11,771 bases of DNA from Akkermansiaceae bacterium. Its GTDB lineage: Bacteria; Verrucomicrobiota; Verrucomicrobiia; Verrucomicrobiales; Akkermansiaceae. Below the pieces are notes generated by a model. That model saw nothing but the letters and a program-made list of their open reading frames with translations, searched no databases and was not told the origin of the DNA. Where the stretch lies: the NCBI GenBank assembly GCA_023301645.1, contig JALZUH010000045.1:1-11771 (forward strand), in the 5' to 3' direction. Each line of letters starts with the position of its first letter. Position 1 is the stretch's first letter. Positions 1 to 6,058 of the stretch are shown one piece after another. The translations under genes and the position numbers were made by a program.

Positions 1-3
1 TTT

Positions 4-552
4 ATGAAAAGATTCCACACCATTGCCTTACTCGCCGCCGCTATACTGATGCCTGTGATGACTGCCTCCGCTCAGGAGCGTGGTGTGCTGGGGAAAAAGG
101 CTGAGGCTTGGGGGGCGTCAGATTGGATCCAGCTGCCAGAGGGTAAGAAGGATCTCAATCCTGCGGATTTCAAAGGTAAGGTGCTCTACCTTTACTGCTT
201 CCAGTCATGGTGTCCGGGGTGTCATAGCAGTGGATTCCCAACGCTCAAAAAAGTAAGCGATCATTACCAAGGTAAAGATGATGTCGCCTTTGTGTCGATC
301 CAGACTGTTTTCGAGGGATTTAGCACGAATACTCCGGCGAAGGTGCCTGATATGGCCAAGCGCTATGGCTTTTCCTTCCCGATGGGTCACAGCGGCTCAC
401 CGTCGAAGCGCTCGCAGGTGATGAACAGCTACCGCACTGGAGGCACTCCATGGGTGATCATCATCGATAAAGAGGGCATCGTGCGCTACAATGCCTTCGA
501 CATTGCCCCAGAGAAGGCAACAGAACTCATCGAAAAGCTGAGAGCTGAGTAG
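4..552 (+). CDS. Secreted TlpA-like thioredoxin-fold protein
   Basis: A 182-residue exported protein of the thioredoxin/redoxin superfamily, probably a thiol-disulfide oxidoreductase or resident of the periplasm. Residues 1-23 form a signal peptide: basic start (KR), hydrophobic core LLAAAILM, and an ASA-Q signal peptidase I site at 23/24. The mature part has the redox motif WCPGC (Cys70, Cys73) after a hydrophobic strand, and the TP of GGTPW (148-149) supplies the cis-proline loop typical of the fold. The CPGC order differs from CGPC of thioredoxin, and an extra cysteine (Cys65) lies just before the motif. Only three bases precede the ATG, so its ribosome binding site and promoter cannot be judged; the signal peptide supports the start. 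It converges on leuB with a 64-bp gap and has no obvious functional link to it. The fold is clear, but the partner and substrate are unknown. Confidence 0.85.
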   Translation: MKRFHTIALLAAAILMPVMTASAQERGVLGKKAEAWGASDWIQLPEGKKDLNPADFKGKVLYLYCFQSWCPGCHSSGFPTLKKVSDHYQGKDDVAFVSIQTVFEGFSTNTPAKVPDMAKRYGFSFPMGHSGSPSKRSQVMNSYRTGGTPWVIIIDKEGIVRYNAFDIAPEKATELIEKLRAE

Positions 553-575
553 GAGTAGACTACGAGCTTGGGTAG

Positions 576-602
576 GCAGAGCGCTGATGGGGGGGCTCTT
601 GC
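576..602. other. Hairpin between convergent genes
   Basis: GCAGAGC (576-582) can pair with GCTCT-T-GC (595-602) around a 12-base loop that includes part of a run of seven G (589-595). It lies between the stop codons of the thioredoxin-fold gene and leuB. Neither strand has a T-run after the stem, so it is not a standard intrinsic terminator. It may simply mark the transcript ends of the two convergent genes. Confidence 0.3.
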
Positions 603-616
603 TTGCCTGCTGCCAG

Positions 617-1720
617 CTAAATATTAGCTGCGACGGCTTTTGCCATGTCTTCGGTGCCGACTTTGGTTTCTCCGTCGCGTCCTGTGTAGAGGTCTGCGGT
701 TCGTAGTCCTGAGTCGATGGCTTGATTGACGGCTGTCTCGATGGCGGTGGCTGCTTCGTTTTCTCCAAGTGAGTAGCGTAGCATCATGGCGATGGAGAGG
801 ATCTGTGCGATGGGGTTGGCAATGCCTTGTCCTGCAATGTCTGGGGCTGAACCACCTGAGGGCTCATACATTCCGTAGTAGAGGCCATTAGCGTTTTGAT
901 TACCGAGAGAGGCACTTGGGAGCATACCGAGTGAGCCTGCGATCATGGCCATTTCGTCTGAGAGGATGTCTCCGAAGAGGTTGCCGGTGACGAGCACGTC
1001 GAATGATCCGGGCTGCTTGACGAGCTGCATGGCGGCATTATCGACGTAGAGGTGGGAGAGCTCGACTTCTGGGAATTCAGGGGCGATTTCTTCGACGGTC
1101 TCGCGCCATAGGATGGAGTTTTGTAATACGTTGGCCTTGTCGACAGAGCAGAGGCGCTTGTCACGGGTCATGGCTGCGGTGAAGGCGATGCGGACGATGC
1201 GCTCGATTTCAGATTTTTTGTAAACCATGGTGTCGATGGCTACGGTGTCGCCGTCGATCTCGTGACGACCTTTTGGCTGTCCGAAGTAGATGCCGCCAGT
1301 GAGCTCACGGACGCAGAGGACGTCGAATCCTCCTGCGATGATTTCTTGTTTGAGCGGTGATGCGTGGGTGAGTGATGGCAGGCAGACTCCTGGGCGGAGG
1401 TTGGCGAAGAGGTTGAACTTCTTGCGTAGTGGGAGCAGTGCTCCGCGTTCTGGCTGGTCGTCTGGGGCGAGGTTGGCCCATTTAGGTCCACCTACTGAGC
1501 CGAAGAGAATGGCGTCAGATTGCTCACAGGATGCGATTGTTTCCTCTGGAAGTGGGCAGCCTTTGGCGTCGATAGCGGCTCCTCCCACGAGCTGAACGTC
1601 GGTTTCGATATTGAGGGAGAACTTCTCTGCGACTTTATTGAATACGATGAGGGAGGCGTCCATGACCTCTGGTCCGATTCCGTCGCCTGAGAGTATAGTG
1701 ATCTTGTGAGTCGATGACAT
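617..1720 (-). CDS. leuB: 3-isopropylmalate dehydrogenase
   Basis: LeuB oxidises and decarboxylates (2R,3S)-3-isopropylmalate to 2-oxoisocaproate with NAD+, the third step of leucine synthesis, in the cytoplasm. The 367-residue length is normal for the family. Visible signatures are GDGIGPE (12-18), substrate arginines Arg99, Arg109 and Arg138 (in LRK, NLRPG and VRELTGG), Tyr145 (GGIYFG), Lys195 (VDKANVL), and metal-binding Asp227, Asp251 and Asp255. The NAD-binding loop GGSAPDIAGQGIAN is at 289-302. The serine and leucine-rich substrate-pocket pattern suits isopropylmalate better than isocitrate, so LeuB is preferred over isocitrate or tartrate dehydrogenase. The ATG start fits the family, since the first strand begins at residue 6. 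No Shine-Dalgarno sequence precedes it. No other leu genes are adjacent. It is transcribed divergently from the exchanger gene. Confidence 0.96.
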   Translation of the reverse strand: MSSTHKITILSGDGIGPEVMDASLIVFNKVAEKFSLNIETDVQLVGGAAIDAKGCPLPEETIASCEQSDAILFGSVGGPKWANLAPDDQPERGALLPLRKKFNLFANLRPGVCLPSLTHASPLKQEIIAGGFDVLCVRELTGGIYFGQPKGRHEIDGDTVAIDTMVYKKSEIERIVRIAFTAAMTRDKRLCSVDKANVLQNSILWRETVEEIAPEFPEVELSHLYVDNAAMQLVKQPGSFDVLVTGNLFGDILSDEMAMIAGSLGMLPSASLGNQNANGLYYGMYEPSGGSAPDIAGQGIANPIAQILSIAMMLRYSLGENEAATAIETAVNQAIDSGLRTADLYTGRDGETKVGTEDMAKAVAANI

Positions 1721-1751
1721 GTGGTGTCTGTAATGTGTTTTTTGGTAAGTT

Positions 1752-1788
1752 TGAAGTTTTATTCTTCATGAAGGCTGTGCATTCTTCA
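1752..1788. promoter_or_regulatory. Repeated TGAAG/CTTCA half-sites
   Basis: The 72-bp divergent spacer between leuB and the exchanger holds four copies of one pentamer: TGAAG 1752-1756, CTTCA 1764-1768, TGAAG 1769-1773 and CTTCA 1784-1788. The middle two form a perfect 10-bp palindrome, CTTCATGAAG (1764-1773). ATTCTTCA occurs twice (1761 and 1781), exactly 20 bp apart, about two helical turns. This is what an operator for a dimeric regulator can look like, but no binding protein is known, and chance in a short AT-rich spacer is possible. Confidence 0.3.
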
Positions 1789-1792
1789 GCGC

Positions 1793-2821
1793 GTGGAACT
1801 TACGATACATTTTCTCTGGCTGCTTGCGGGGCTGATCTTACTTTATTACGGTGCAGAGTGGCTGGTGAAGGGCGCTTCTGAAATCGCGCTTAAGCTGGGT
1901 GTTTCCCCTTTGGTAGTAGGTCTTACTGTGGTCGCTTTTGGCACCAGTATGCCAGAGTTACTGGTGTGCTTGAAGGCGAATTCGCCTGAGCTCATGGCGT
2001 CTGTGGCTGGTTGGTTCGGCTTTGAGGTCACGGTGGGGGATACTAGCCCTGATATGGCACTAGGTAATGTCGTGGGGTCGAATATTTTTAATATCGCACT
2101 TATTCTGGGTGTGGCGGCGATGATTCGCCCCATTGAGATTCATTCACAGCTGATTCGTAGAGAGCTGCCGATTTTACTCTTTAGCTCGGCAGTTTTTGTC
2201 TGGATGATGCGTGACTTAACACTTTCTCGCGGCGAGGGCTGCGTGCTGACTGCGGGTATTGTCATCTATGTGGTGACGAGTATCATGCAGTCGAAGGGGG
2301 ATAGCTTAGAGGGGGAGATGGAGGAGTTTTCTAAGGAGGATGTGGTATCTGCGAAGCAGGCTGGAGCTGGGCGATTACTGATCAATTTCCTATTGATTGT
2401 CGTAGGGATTACCGCTCTGGTGATCGGTGCTGACTTCTTGGTCGTGCATGGTGAGCAGATTGCTCAGGCCTTCGGTGTTCCTGAGGTGATTATCTCTCTG
2501 ACGCTCTTCGCTTTGGGGACTTCCCTTCCCGAGCTGGCTACTTCGATTGTCGCATCCTTGAAAAAGCAGGGCGACATCGTGACGGGCAATGCCATCGGTT
2601 CGTGTGTGTTTAACCTCTTGGCCGTGCTTGGTGTGACTGCTGGGGTGAAGCCTCTAATTGGAGGTGCCATCAGCTGGACAGACTTAGGCGTGATGCTGGG
2701 TCTGACGATTATTATTTTCCCAATGATGTGGTCTCGCATGAAGCTTTCGAGACTGGAGGGCGTGATCCTAACATCTGCGGCACTGGGCTATGCAGCCCTT
2801 GTGGTATTGGTGCAGCGTTAG
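1793..2821 (+). CDS. Na+/Ca2+ exchanger (CaCA family, YrbG-like)
   Basis: An integral inner-membrane cation antiporter of 342 residues, probably exchanging Ca2+ for Na+ or H+. It has the two inverted alpha-repeats that define the CaCA superfamily. Repeat 1 has GTSMPEL (50-56) and GNVVGSNIFN (91-100); repeat 2 has GTSLPEL (242-248) and GNAIGSCVFN (265-274). The glutamate of each PEL and the asparagine of each GN motif are the expected ion ligands. A hydrophilic acidic loop around 167-190 joins the halves, and both ends are strongly hydrophobic. The GTG start is chosen because a TGA at 1769-1771 closes the frame upstream; only CTG (1775) and ATT (1781) are alternatives, and no Shine-Dalgarno sequence is evident. 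Repeat 1 carries about 18 more residues between its motifs than repeat 2. Ion specificity cannot be read from sequence. Confidence 0.92.
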   Translation: MELTIHFLWLLAGLILLYYGAEWLVKGASEIALKLGVSPLVVGLTVVAFGTSMPELLVCLKANSPELMASVAGWFGFEVTVGDTSPDMALGNVVGSNIFNIALILGVAAMIRPIEIHSQLIRRELPILLFSSAVFVWMMRDLTLSRGEGCVLTAGIVIYVVTSIMQSKGDSLEGEMEEFSKEDVVSAKQAGAGRLLINFLLIVVGITALVIGADFLVVHGEQIAQAFGVPEVIISLTLFALGTSLPELATSIVASLKKQGDIVTGNAIGSCVFNLLAVLGVTAGVKPLIGGAISWTDLGVMLGLTIIIFPMMWSRMKLSRLEGVILTSAALGYAALVVLVQR

Positions 2822-2827
2822 GATCGT

Positions 2828-2849
2828 TTAGCTAGGGCTGGTTAGCTAG
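2828..2849. repeat. TTAGCTAG direct repeat between convergent genes
   Basis: TTAGCTAG occurs at 2828-2835 and 2842-2849. Because TAGCTA is its own reverse complement, the copies can also pair as a 6-bp hairpin around GGGCTGGT. The second copy includes the coaB stop codon. It sits in the 20-bp gap between the exchanger and coaB. With no T-run after it, a terminator role is weak. Confidence 0.3.
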
Positions 2850-3498
2850 ATTTGGAGTCATCCATGGTGGCATGGATGGCGAGAGCTTTCTCGATAATGA
2901 TACTCGCTAGCTGTGTTTTGGAGTCCTTGGGTAGGGGCTCTGTGCGGTCTGGATAGATGAGTAGGATTTCGTTCTCACTGCTGTCAAAGCCGATGTCTGT
3001 TCTGGATACGTCATTGGCGATGACGAGGTTGCAGCCTTTTCGTTCGAGCTTACCACGAGCATTAGATTCGACATTTTGGGTCTCAGCAGCGAAGCCGATG
3101 AGTGGGCCTTGGTAGTCGAAGGCACTGCGGGCAGAGCCGAGGATATCTTTGTTTTTGATGAGCTCTAGTGTCATGGTGTCACCTGTCTTTTTGATCTTTT
3201 GATCAGGGACGGTGGCAGGGCGGTAGTCGGCTACAGCTGCGGCGAAGATGGCTATATCTGCCTTTTTGATCGAGTGTTCGACGGCGGCATACATGTCCTC
3301 TGCACTGACGACGGGGACATAGTCGACGTAATCGGGTAGGTCGAGGTTGGTAGGGCCTGATATGAGGGTGACTTGGTGGCCAGCTTTAGCCGCGGCTTCT
3401 GCCATGGCGTAGCCCATCTTGCCTGATGATTTATTCGTGAGGAATCGAACGGGGTCGATGGCTTCGCAGGTAGGGCCTGCGGTGATTAAAATATTCAT
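2842..3498 (-). CDS. coaB: Phosphopantothenate-cysteine ligase
   Basis: CoaB joins 4'-phosphopantothenate to cysteine using a nucleotide triphosphate (CTP in most bacteria), the second step from pantothenate to coenzyme A. The 218-residue protein matches the C-terminal half of fused CoaBC. It has ITAGPT near the start (5-10), DPVRF, SSGKMG (24-29), AAVADYRP (87-94), the nucleotide-binding KIKK (101-104), the NKDIL version of the NPDIL motif (116-120), and GFAAET (135-140). It begins exactly where the ligase domain starts in fused proteins, so the ATG is credible although no Shine-Dalgarno sequence precedes it. The gene lies 11 bp after coaC in the operon and probably depends on that transcript and on translation of coaC. 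The two products presumably act in succession, possibly as a complex. Confidence 0.93.
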   Translation of the reverse strand: MNILITAGPTCEAIDPVRFLTNKSSGKMGYAMAEAAAKAGHQVTLISGPTNLDLPDYVDYVPVVSAEDMYAAVEHSIKKADIAIFAAAVADYRPATVPDQKIKKTGDTMTLELIKNKDILGSARSAFDYQGPLIGFAAETQNVESNARGKLERKGCNLVIANDVSRTDIGFDSSENEILLIYPDRTEPLPKDSKTQLASIIIEKALAIHATMDDSKSS

Positions 3499-3509
3499 GG
3501 AACGAGATT

Positions 3510-4049
3510 CTAATTGGCTAGGATTTCCTCAGCTTTTGCGACAATGAGGGATTCTTCGATGAGTCTGCCCGGGCCAGAGTAGCCGCAGGCTAGCATGCCT
3601 TCGGCTTCAGGGCCGACGAATGAGCAGCCGTCTTCTTTGAGGCGGGTGACATTACGCGTGGTGGCGGAGTGCTGCCACATTTTACCATTCATGGCGGGTG
3701 CGATGAGCACGGGTGCGCGAGTGGCTAGGTAGATGCTACATAGTGGGTCAGGTGCGAGTCCGTTGGCTAGGTTGCCAAGGGTGTTTGCCGATGCTGGTGC
3801 GATGATGACGAGGTCGGCTCTGTCGGCGAGGTCGATGTGACCTGGCTTCCACGCTTGTTTCTCATCTTCTAGTGAGACGAGGACAGGATTGCGCGAGATG
3901 ACCTGTAGCGTGAGTGTGGTGATGAACTCTGTAGCAGACTTGGTCATGACGCAGTGCACGTCGTGGCCGTTTTTGGTGAGCTGGGATGCGATGGTGGCGG
4001 CCTTGTAGGCAGCAATGGAGCCAGTGATTCCTAGGATGATAGTCGACAT
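3510..4049 (-). CDS. coaC: Phosphopantothenoylcysteine decarboxylase
   Basis: CoaC is a flavin (FMN) protein that decarboxylates phosphopantothenoylcysteine to 4'-phosphopantetheine. The 179-residue protein corresponds to the N-terminal half of Dfp/CoaBC. It has the HFCD-family signatures: GITGSIAAYK (7-16), active-site His71 in GHIDLADRAD, PASANT (85-90), the substrate motif PAMNGKMW (118-125), and the ACGYSGPGRL flap (154-163) with active-site Cys155. All key residues are present, so the enzyme should be active. It is separated by 8 bp from gmk and 11 bp from coaB. The TAG stop is followed by a fresh ATG at the ligase boundary, which argues for a true two-gene arrangement rather than a frameshifted fusion. 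The adjacent ligase argues against a lantibiotic-type EpiD homologue or a UbiX prenyltransferase. Confidence 0.93.
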   Translation of the reverse strand: MSTIILGITGSIAAYKAATIASQLTKNGHDVHCVMTKSATEFITTLTLQVISRNPVLVSLEDEKQAWKPGHIDLADRADLVIIAPASANTLGNLANGLAPDPLCSIYLATRAPVLIAPAMNGKMWQHSATTRNVTRLKEDGCSFVGPEAEGMLACGYSGPGRLIEESLIVAKAEEILAN

Positions 4050-4057
4050 AAGGTAGC

Positions 4058-4657
4058 TTAGTTTGAGATTCTTGAGATGCGAAGGCGCTCCGCTGTGATG
4101 AGAGATTTGAATTGATTGTAGTCTTCCTCGCGAGTTGTGGAGAGCAGGCAGTAGTCATACTTTCCACGCTCTTTGATTTCGCCGAGTGCGTTTTCCATGC
4201 GTAGGGCGATGACGTCTTCTGAGTCGGTGCCTCTGCCGGTGAGTCTGCTGCGCAGCTCGGCTTCGTCATGGGGCATGACAAAGAGTGTGACAAGGGCTTT
4301 CTGAATGTCTGCGTCTTCACAGAGGCGAATGAGGTCGGCTCCTTGCACGTCGATGTCGATGACGACATCGGTGCCTGCGGAGAGGCGATCGGAGACTTCT
4401 GACTTGAGCGTGCCGTAGCAGTTACCGTGGACTTCGGCGTGTTCGAGGAATTCTCCAGCGGCGACGCGGGAGTCGAACTCTTCGCGGCTTAGAAAGTAGT
4501 AGTCATGGCCGTGCTGCTCGCCTTCGCGTGGTGGGCGAGTGGTGCAGGATGTGGCGTAGACGACTTCCTTTTCATCGGCGAGTCGTTGGCAGAGTGTGGT
4601 CTTTCCCGAGCCAGATGGGCCTGATACGAGTAGTAGAATTCCTGTGCGTGATGACAT
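4058..4657 (-). CDS. gmk: Guanylate kinase
   Basis: Gmk phosphorylates GMP to GDP with ATP, an essential cytoplasmic step of purine nucleotide recycling. The 199-residue length is typical. The P-loop GPSGSGKT is at 13-20. The GMP-binding segment SCTTRPPREGE (37-47) and HDYYF (51-55) follows, then EFLEHAEVHGNCYGT (69-83) and DIDVQGA (101-107), with the lid arginines in LRSRLTGRG (135-143). The gene starts 24 bp after prfB and ends 8 bp before coaC, so it is the second gene of a tight operon. In many bacteria gmk is followed by rpoZ and then coaBC; here rpoZ is missing from that place. The ATG start has no Shine-Dalgarno sequence. Confidence 0.96.
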   Translation of the reverse strand: MSSRTGILLLVSGPSGSGKTTLCQRLADEKEVVYATSCTTRPPREGEQHGHDYYFLSREEFDSRVAAGEFLEHAEVHGNCYGTLKSEVSDRLSAGTDVVIDIDVQGADLIRLCEDADIQKALVTLFVMPHDEAELRSRLTGRGTDSEDVIALRMENALGEIKERGKYDYCLLSTTREEDYNQFKSLITAERLRISRISN

Positions 4658-4681
4658 ATGATGGGTATGTTTAGGGCTGGT

Positions 4682-5798
4682 TTATTGACGTTTTTTGCCT
4701 TTGAGCATGGCTTCGATAAAGGCGTCGATCTTACCGTCCATGGTGGCTGAGATGTTGCCTGTTTCTTCTCCTGTCCTGAGGTCCTTGACCATCTGGTAGG
4801 GCTGGAAGACGTAGGAGCGAATCTGACTGCCCCAGCCGATTTCTCCTTTGGCGGAGTATTCGCGGTCTGCTTCTTCGCGCTGCTTGTCTTCTTCGAGCTG
4901 GTAGAGCTTGGCACGGAGTAGCGCCCATGCGTTTTCGCGGTTACGGAGCTGTGATCGCTCTTGGGTGGAGCGGATGACGATACCTGTGGGCTTGTGCTTG
5001 AGGATGACAGCGGTTTCGACTTTGTTGACATTTTGCCCGCCAGCGCCACCTGATCGTGCGGTCTGGATTTCTACATCAGCATCGGGGATTTCGATGACGA
5101 TGTCATTGGACACTTCGGGTGAGACGTCGATGGCGGAGAATGAGGTGTGGCGCTTACCTGCTGAGTCGAATGGTGAAATACGCACGAGTCGGTGGACTCC
5201 ACGTTCGTTCTTCAGGTAGCCGTAGGCATAGGGGCCTTCGATCTTGAGCGAGGCGCCTCGGCATCCTGCGCCATCACCGTCTTGGTAGTCGACGGTGGTG
5301 ACTTTAAATCCTTTCTCCTCTGCCCAGCGGCTATACATCCGTAGGAGCATTTCTGCCCAGTCGCATGCTTCAGTGCCGCCAGCGCCTGCTTGGATATTCA
5401 GGTAGGCACTTGAGGGGTCAGTGGGTTTGTCGAGGAGGGTGATTAGCTCAAAGCTGTTGAGTGCTTTGATAATGCTGTGATACTCGCTATTGGCTTCAGT
5501 GGCGAAGTCGAGGTCGTCAGCTTCTTTAGCCAGATCAATGACTTCGGCTAGGTTGGAAGATCGTTCTTCGAGCTTGAGAAAAGGGTGGAGCCTACTTTTG
5601 AGGAGATTGGCTTGGGCTACTGTTGCCTGCGCTTTGTCGGCATTATTCCAAAAGTCGGAATCGGACATGACGACGTCATACTCAGCGAGTTTGGTCTCGA
5701 TGGTAGGGGTGTCAAAGATACCTTCTGAGTTCAGACAGGCGGGCACTAAGTGTCCCCGTGTCTAACGCCAGAAGGTCAGCGATGTTGTTGTCAGTCAT
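4682..5798 (-). CDS. prfB: Peptide chain release factor 2, made by +1 frameshift
   Basis: RF2 recognises UAA and UGA stop codons in the ribosome and triggers peptide release. The coding sequence is join(5798..5715, 5713..4682) on the minus strand. An ATG at 5798-5796 opens 28 codons ending RRYL, followed by an in-frame TGA (5714-5712). Skipping base 5714 puts the ribosome on GAC and into the long frame, giving 371 residues, close to the usual RF2 length. By that numbering SPF, the RF2-specific stop-codon tripeptide, is at 208-210, and the catalytic GGQ at 253-255. The long frame alone would open at a GTG at 5746 and lose the true N-terminus. The leader, MTDNNIADLL then the motif-rich ELRRYLD, aligns with RF2 N-termini. 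It heads the operon prfB-gmk-coaC-coaB. Its level is probably set by the frameshift, which senses RF2 shortage. Confidence 0.95.
5711..5726 (-). promoter_or_regulatory. prfB programmed +1 frameshift site
   Basis: Read on the minus strand, the site is AGA AGG TAT CTT TGA C. It matches the classic prfB site (AGG GGG TAT CTT TGA C in E. coli): an internal Shine-Dalgarno-like AGAAGG (5726-5721), a 3-base spacer, the slippery CTT (5717-5715), and a slow TGA followed by C (5714-5711). The purine motif is weaker than AGGGGG, so the stimulation may be lower. Confidence 0.95.
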
Positions 5799-5802
5799 TG
5801 TT

Positions 5803-5818
5803 GCGCTAGTGATAGCGC
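5803..5818 (-). promoter_or_regulatory. Hairpin just upstream of the prfB start
   Basis: On the minus strand GCGCTA (5818-5813), loop TCAC, TAGCGC (5808-5803) is a perfect 6-bp stem whose last base is only four bases before the ATG at 5798. In the predicted transcript it fills the place where a Shine-Dalgarno sequence would lie, and none is present. It could affect initiation, but no function is shown. Confidence 0.45.
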
Positions 5819-5842
5819 GATTTTTGAAAAAGGAAACGCTCA

Positions 5843-5871
5843 ATTATAGCATTGGGCGAGATTGTAGTCAT
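5843..5871 (-). promoter_or_regulatory. Sigma70-like promoter of prfB operon
   Basis: On the minus strand, a perfect -10 box TATAAT (5848-5843) lies 17 bp after ATGACT (5871-5866), which matches four of six bases of TTGACA. Transcription would start near 5836, giving a leader of about 38 bases before the prfB ATG that contains the hairpin at 5803-5818. No other gene intervenes, so it probably drives prfB-gmk-coaC-coaB. Confidence 0.65.
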
Positions 5872-5935
5872 GGGCATCACACAGGTGCGAGTCGATGAGG
5901 CTGATATGTGAAACATGAGGGTGGTGGTGTTTAAT

Positions 5936-5964
5936 AAAAATACCATCACCTCGGCAGAGGTATT
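5936..5964 (-). terminator. Possible intrinsic terminator after cinA
   Basis: On the minus strand AATACC (5964-5959) pairs with GGTATT (5944-5939), followed directly by T residues (five T across 5940-5936). An alternative inner stem CCTC/GAGG lies between. It is about 95 bases beyond the cinA stop and upstream of the prfB promoter, which is where cinA transcripts would be expected to end. The stem is AT-rich and the loop long, so it is only a candidate. Confidence 0.35.
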
Positions 5965-6058
5965 ACTTACTAAGCTAGATAAGGTGGCACTGAGTGGAGT
6001 GGCCTATGATCAGTCAGAGCAGATAGAGGGATGCCACTGTGTGGCCTCTATTGGGCGC

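Larger units (their letters stand above)
5799..6058. other. 260-bp spacer between cinA and prfB
   Basis: This is the longest spacer in the window. It holds the prfB promoter, the hairpin at the prfB start and a possible cinA terminator. An imperfect hairpin built on GCCAC-TGT-GTGGC (6033-6045) lies near the cinA end without a T-run. One plus-strand frame stays open across most of it except for a TGA at 5909-5911; it is discussed as a finding and not called as a gene. Confidence 0.6.

Noticed and set aside
576..602. Bidirectional intrinsic terminator between the thioredoxin-fold gene and leuB
   Set aside because: A stem exists, but there is no T-run on either side. Kept only as an unassigned hairpin.
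397..768. Minus-strand 123-codon frame over the thioredoxin-fold and leuB ends
   Set aside because: It overlaps two clearly identified genes in another frame; its Ser/Pro/Gln-rich product looks like a shadow.
3862..4368. Minus-strand 168-codon frame across gmk and coaC
   Set aside because: It overlaps the ends of two genes with complete catalytic motifs and has no recognisable features. The gmk and coaC products have standard lengths, so it is not evidence of a fusion.
4682..5746. prfB starting at the GTG at 5746 (MPACLNSEGIFD)
   Set aside because: The N-terminus from this start is the +1 frame read through leader DNA. The zero-frame ATG at 5798 plus the frameshift site explains the region and gives a standard RF2.
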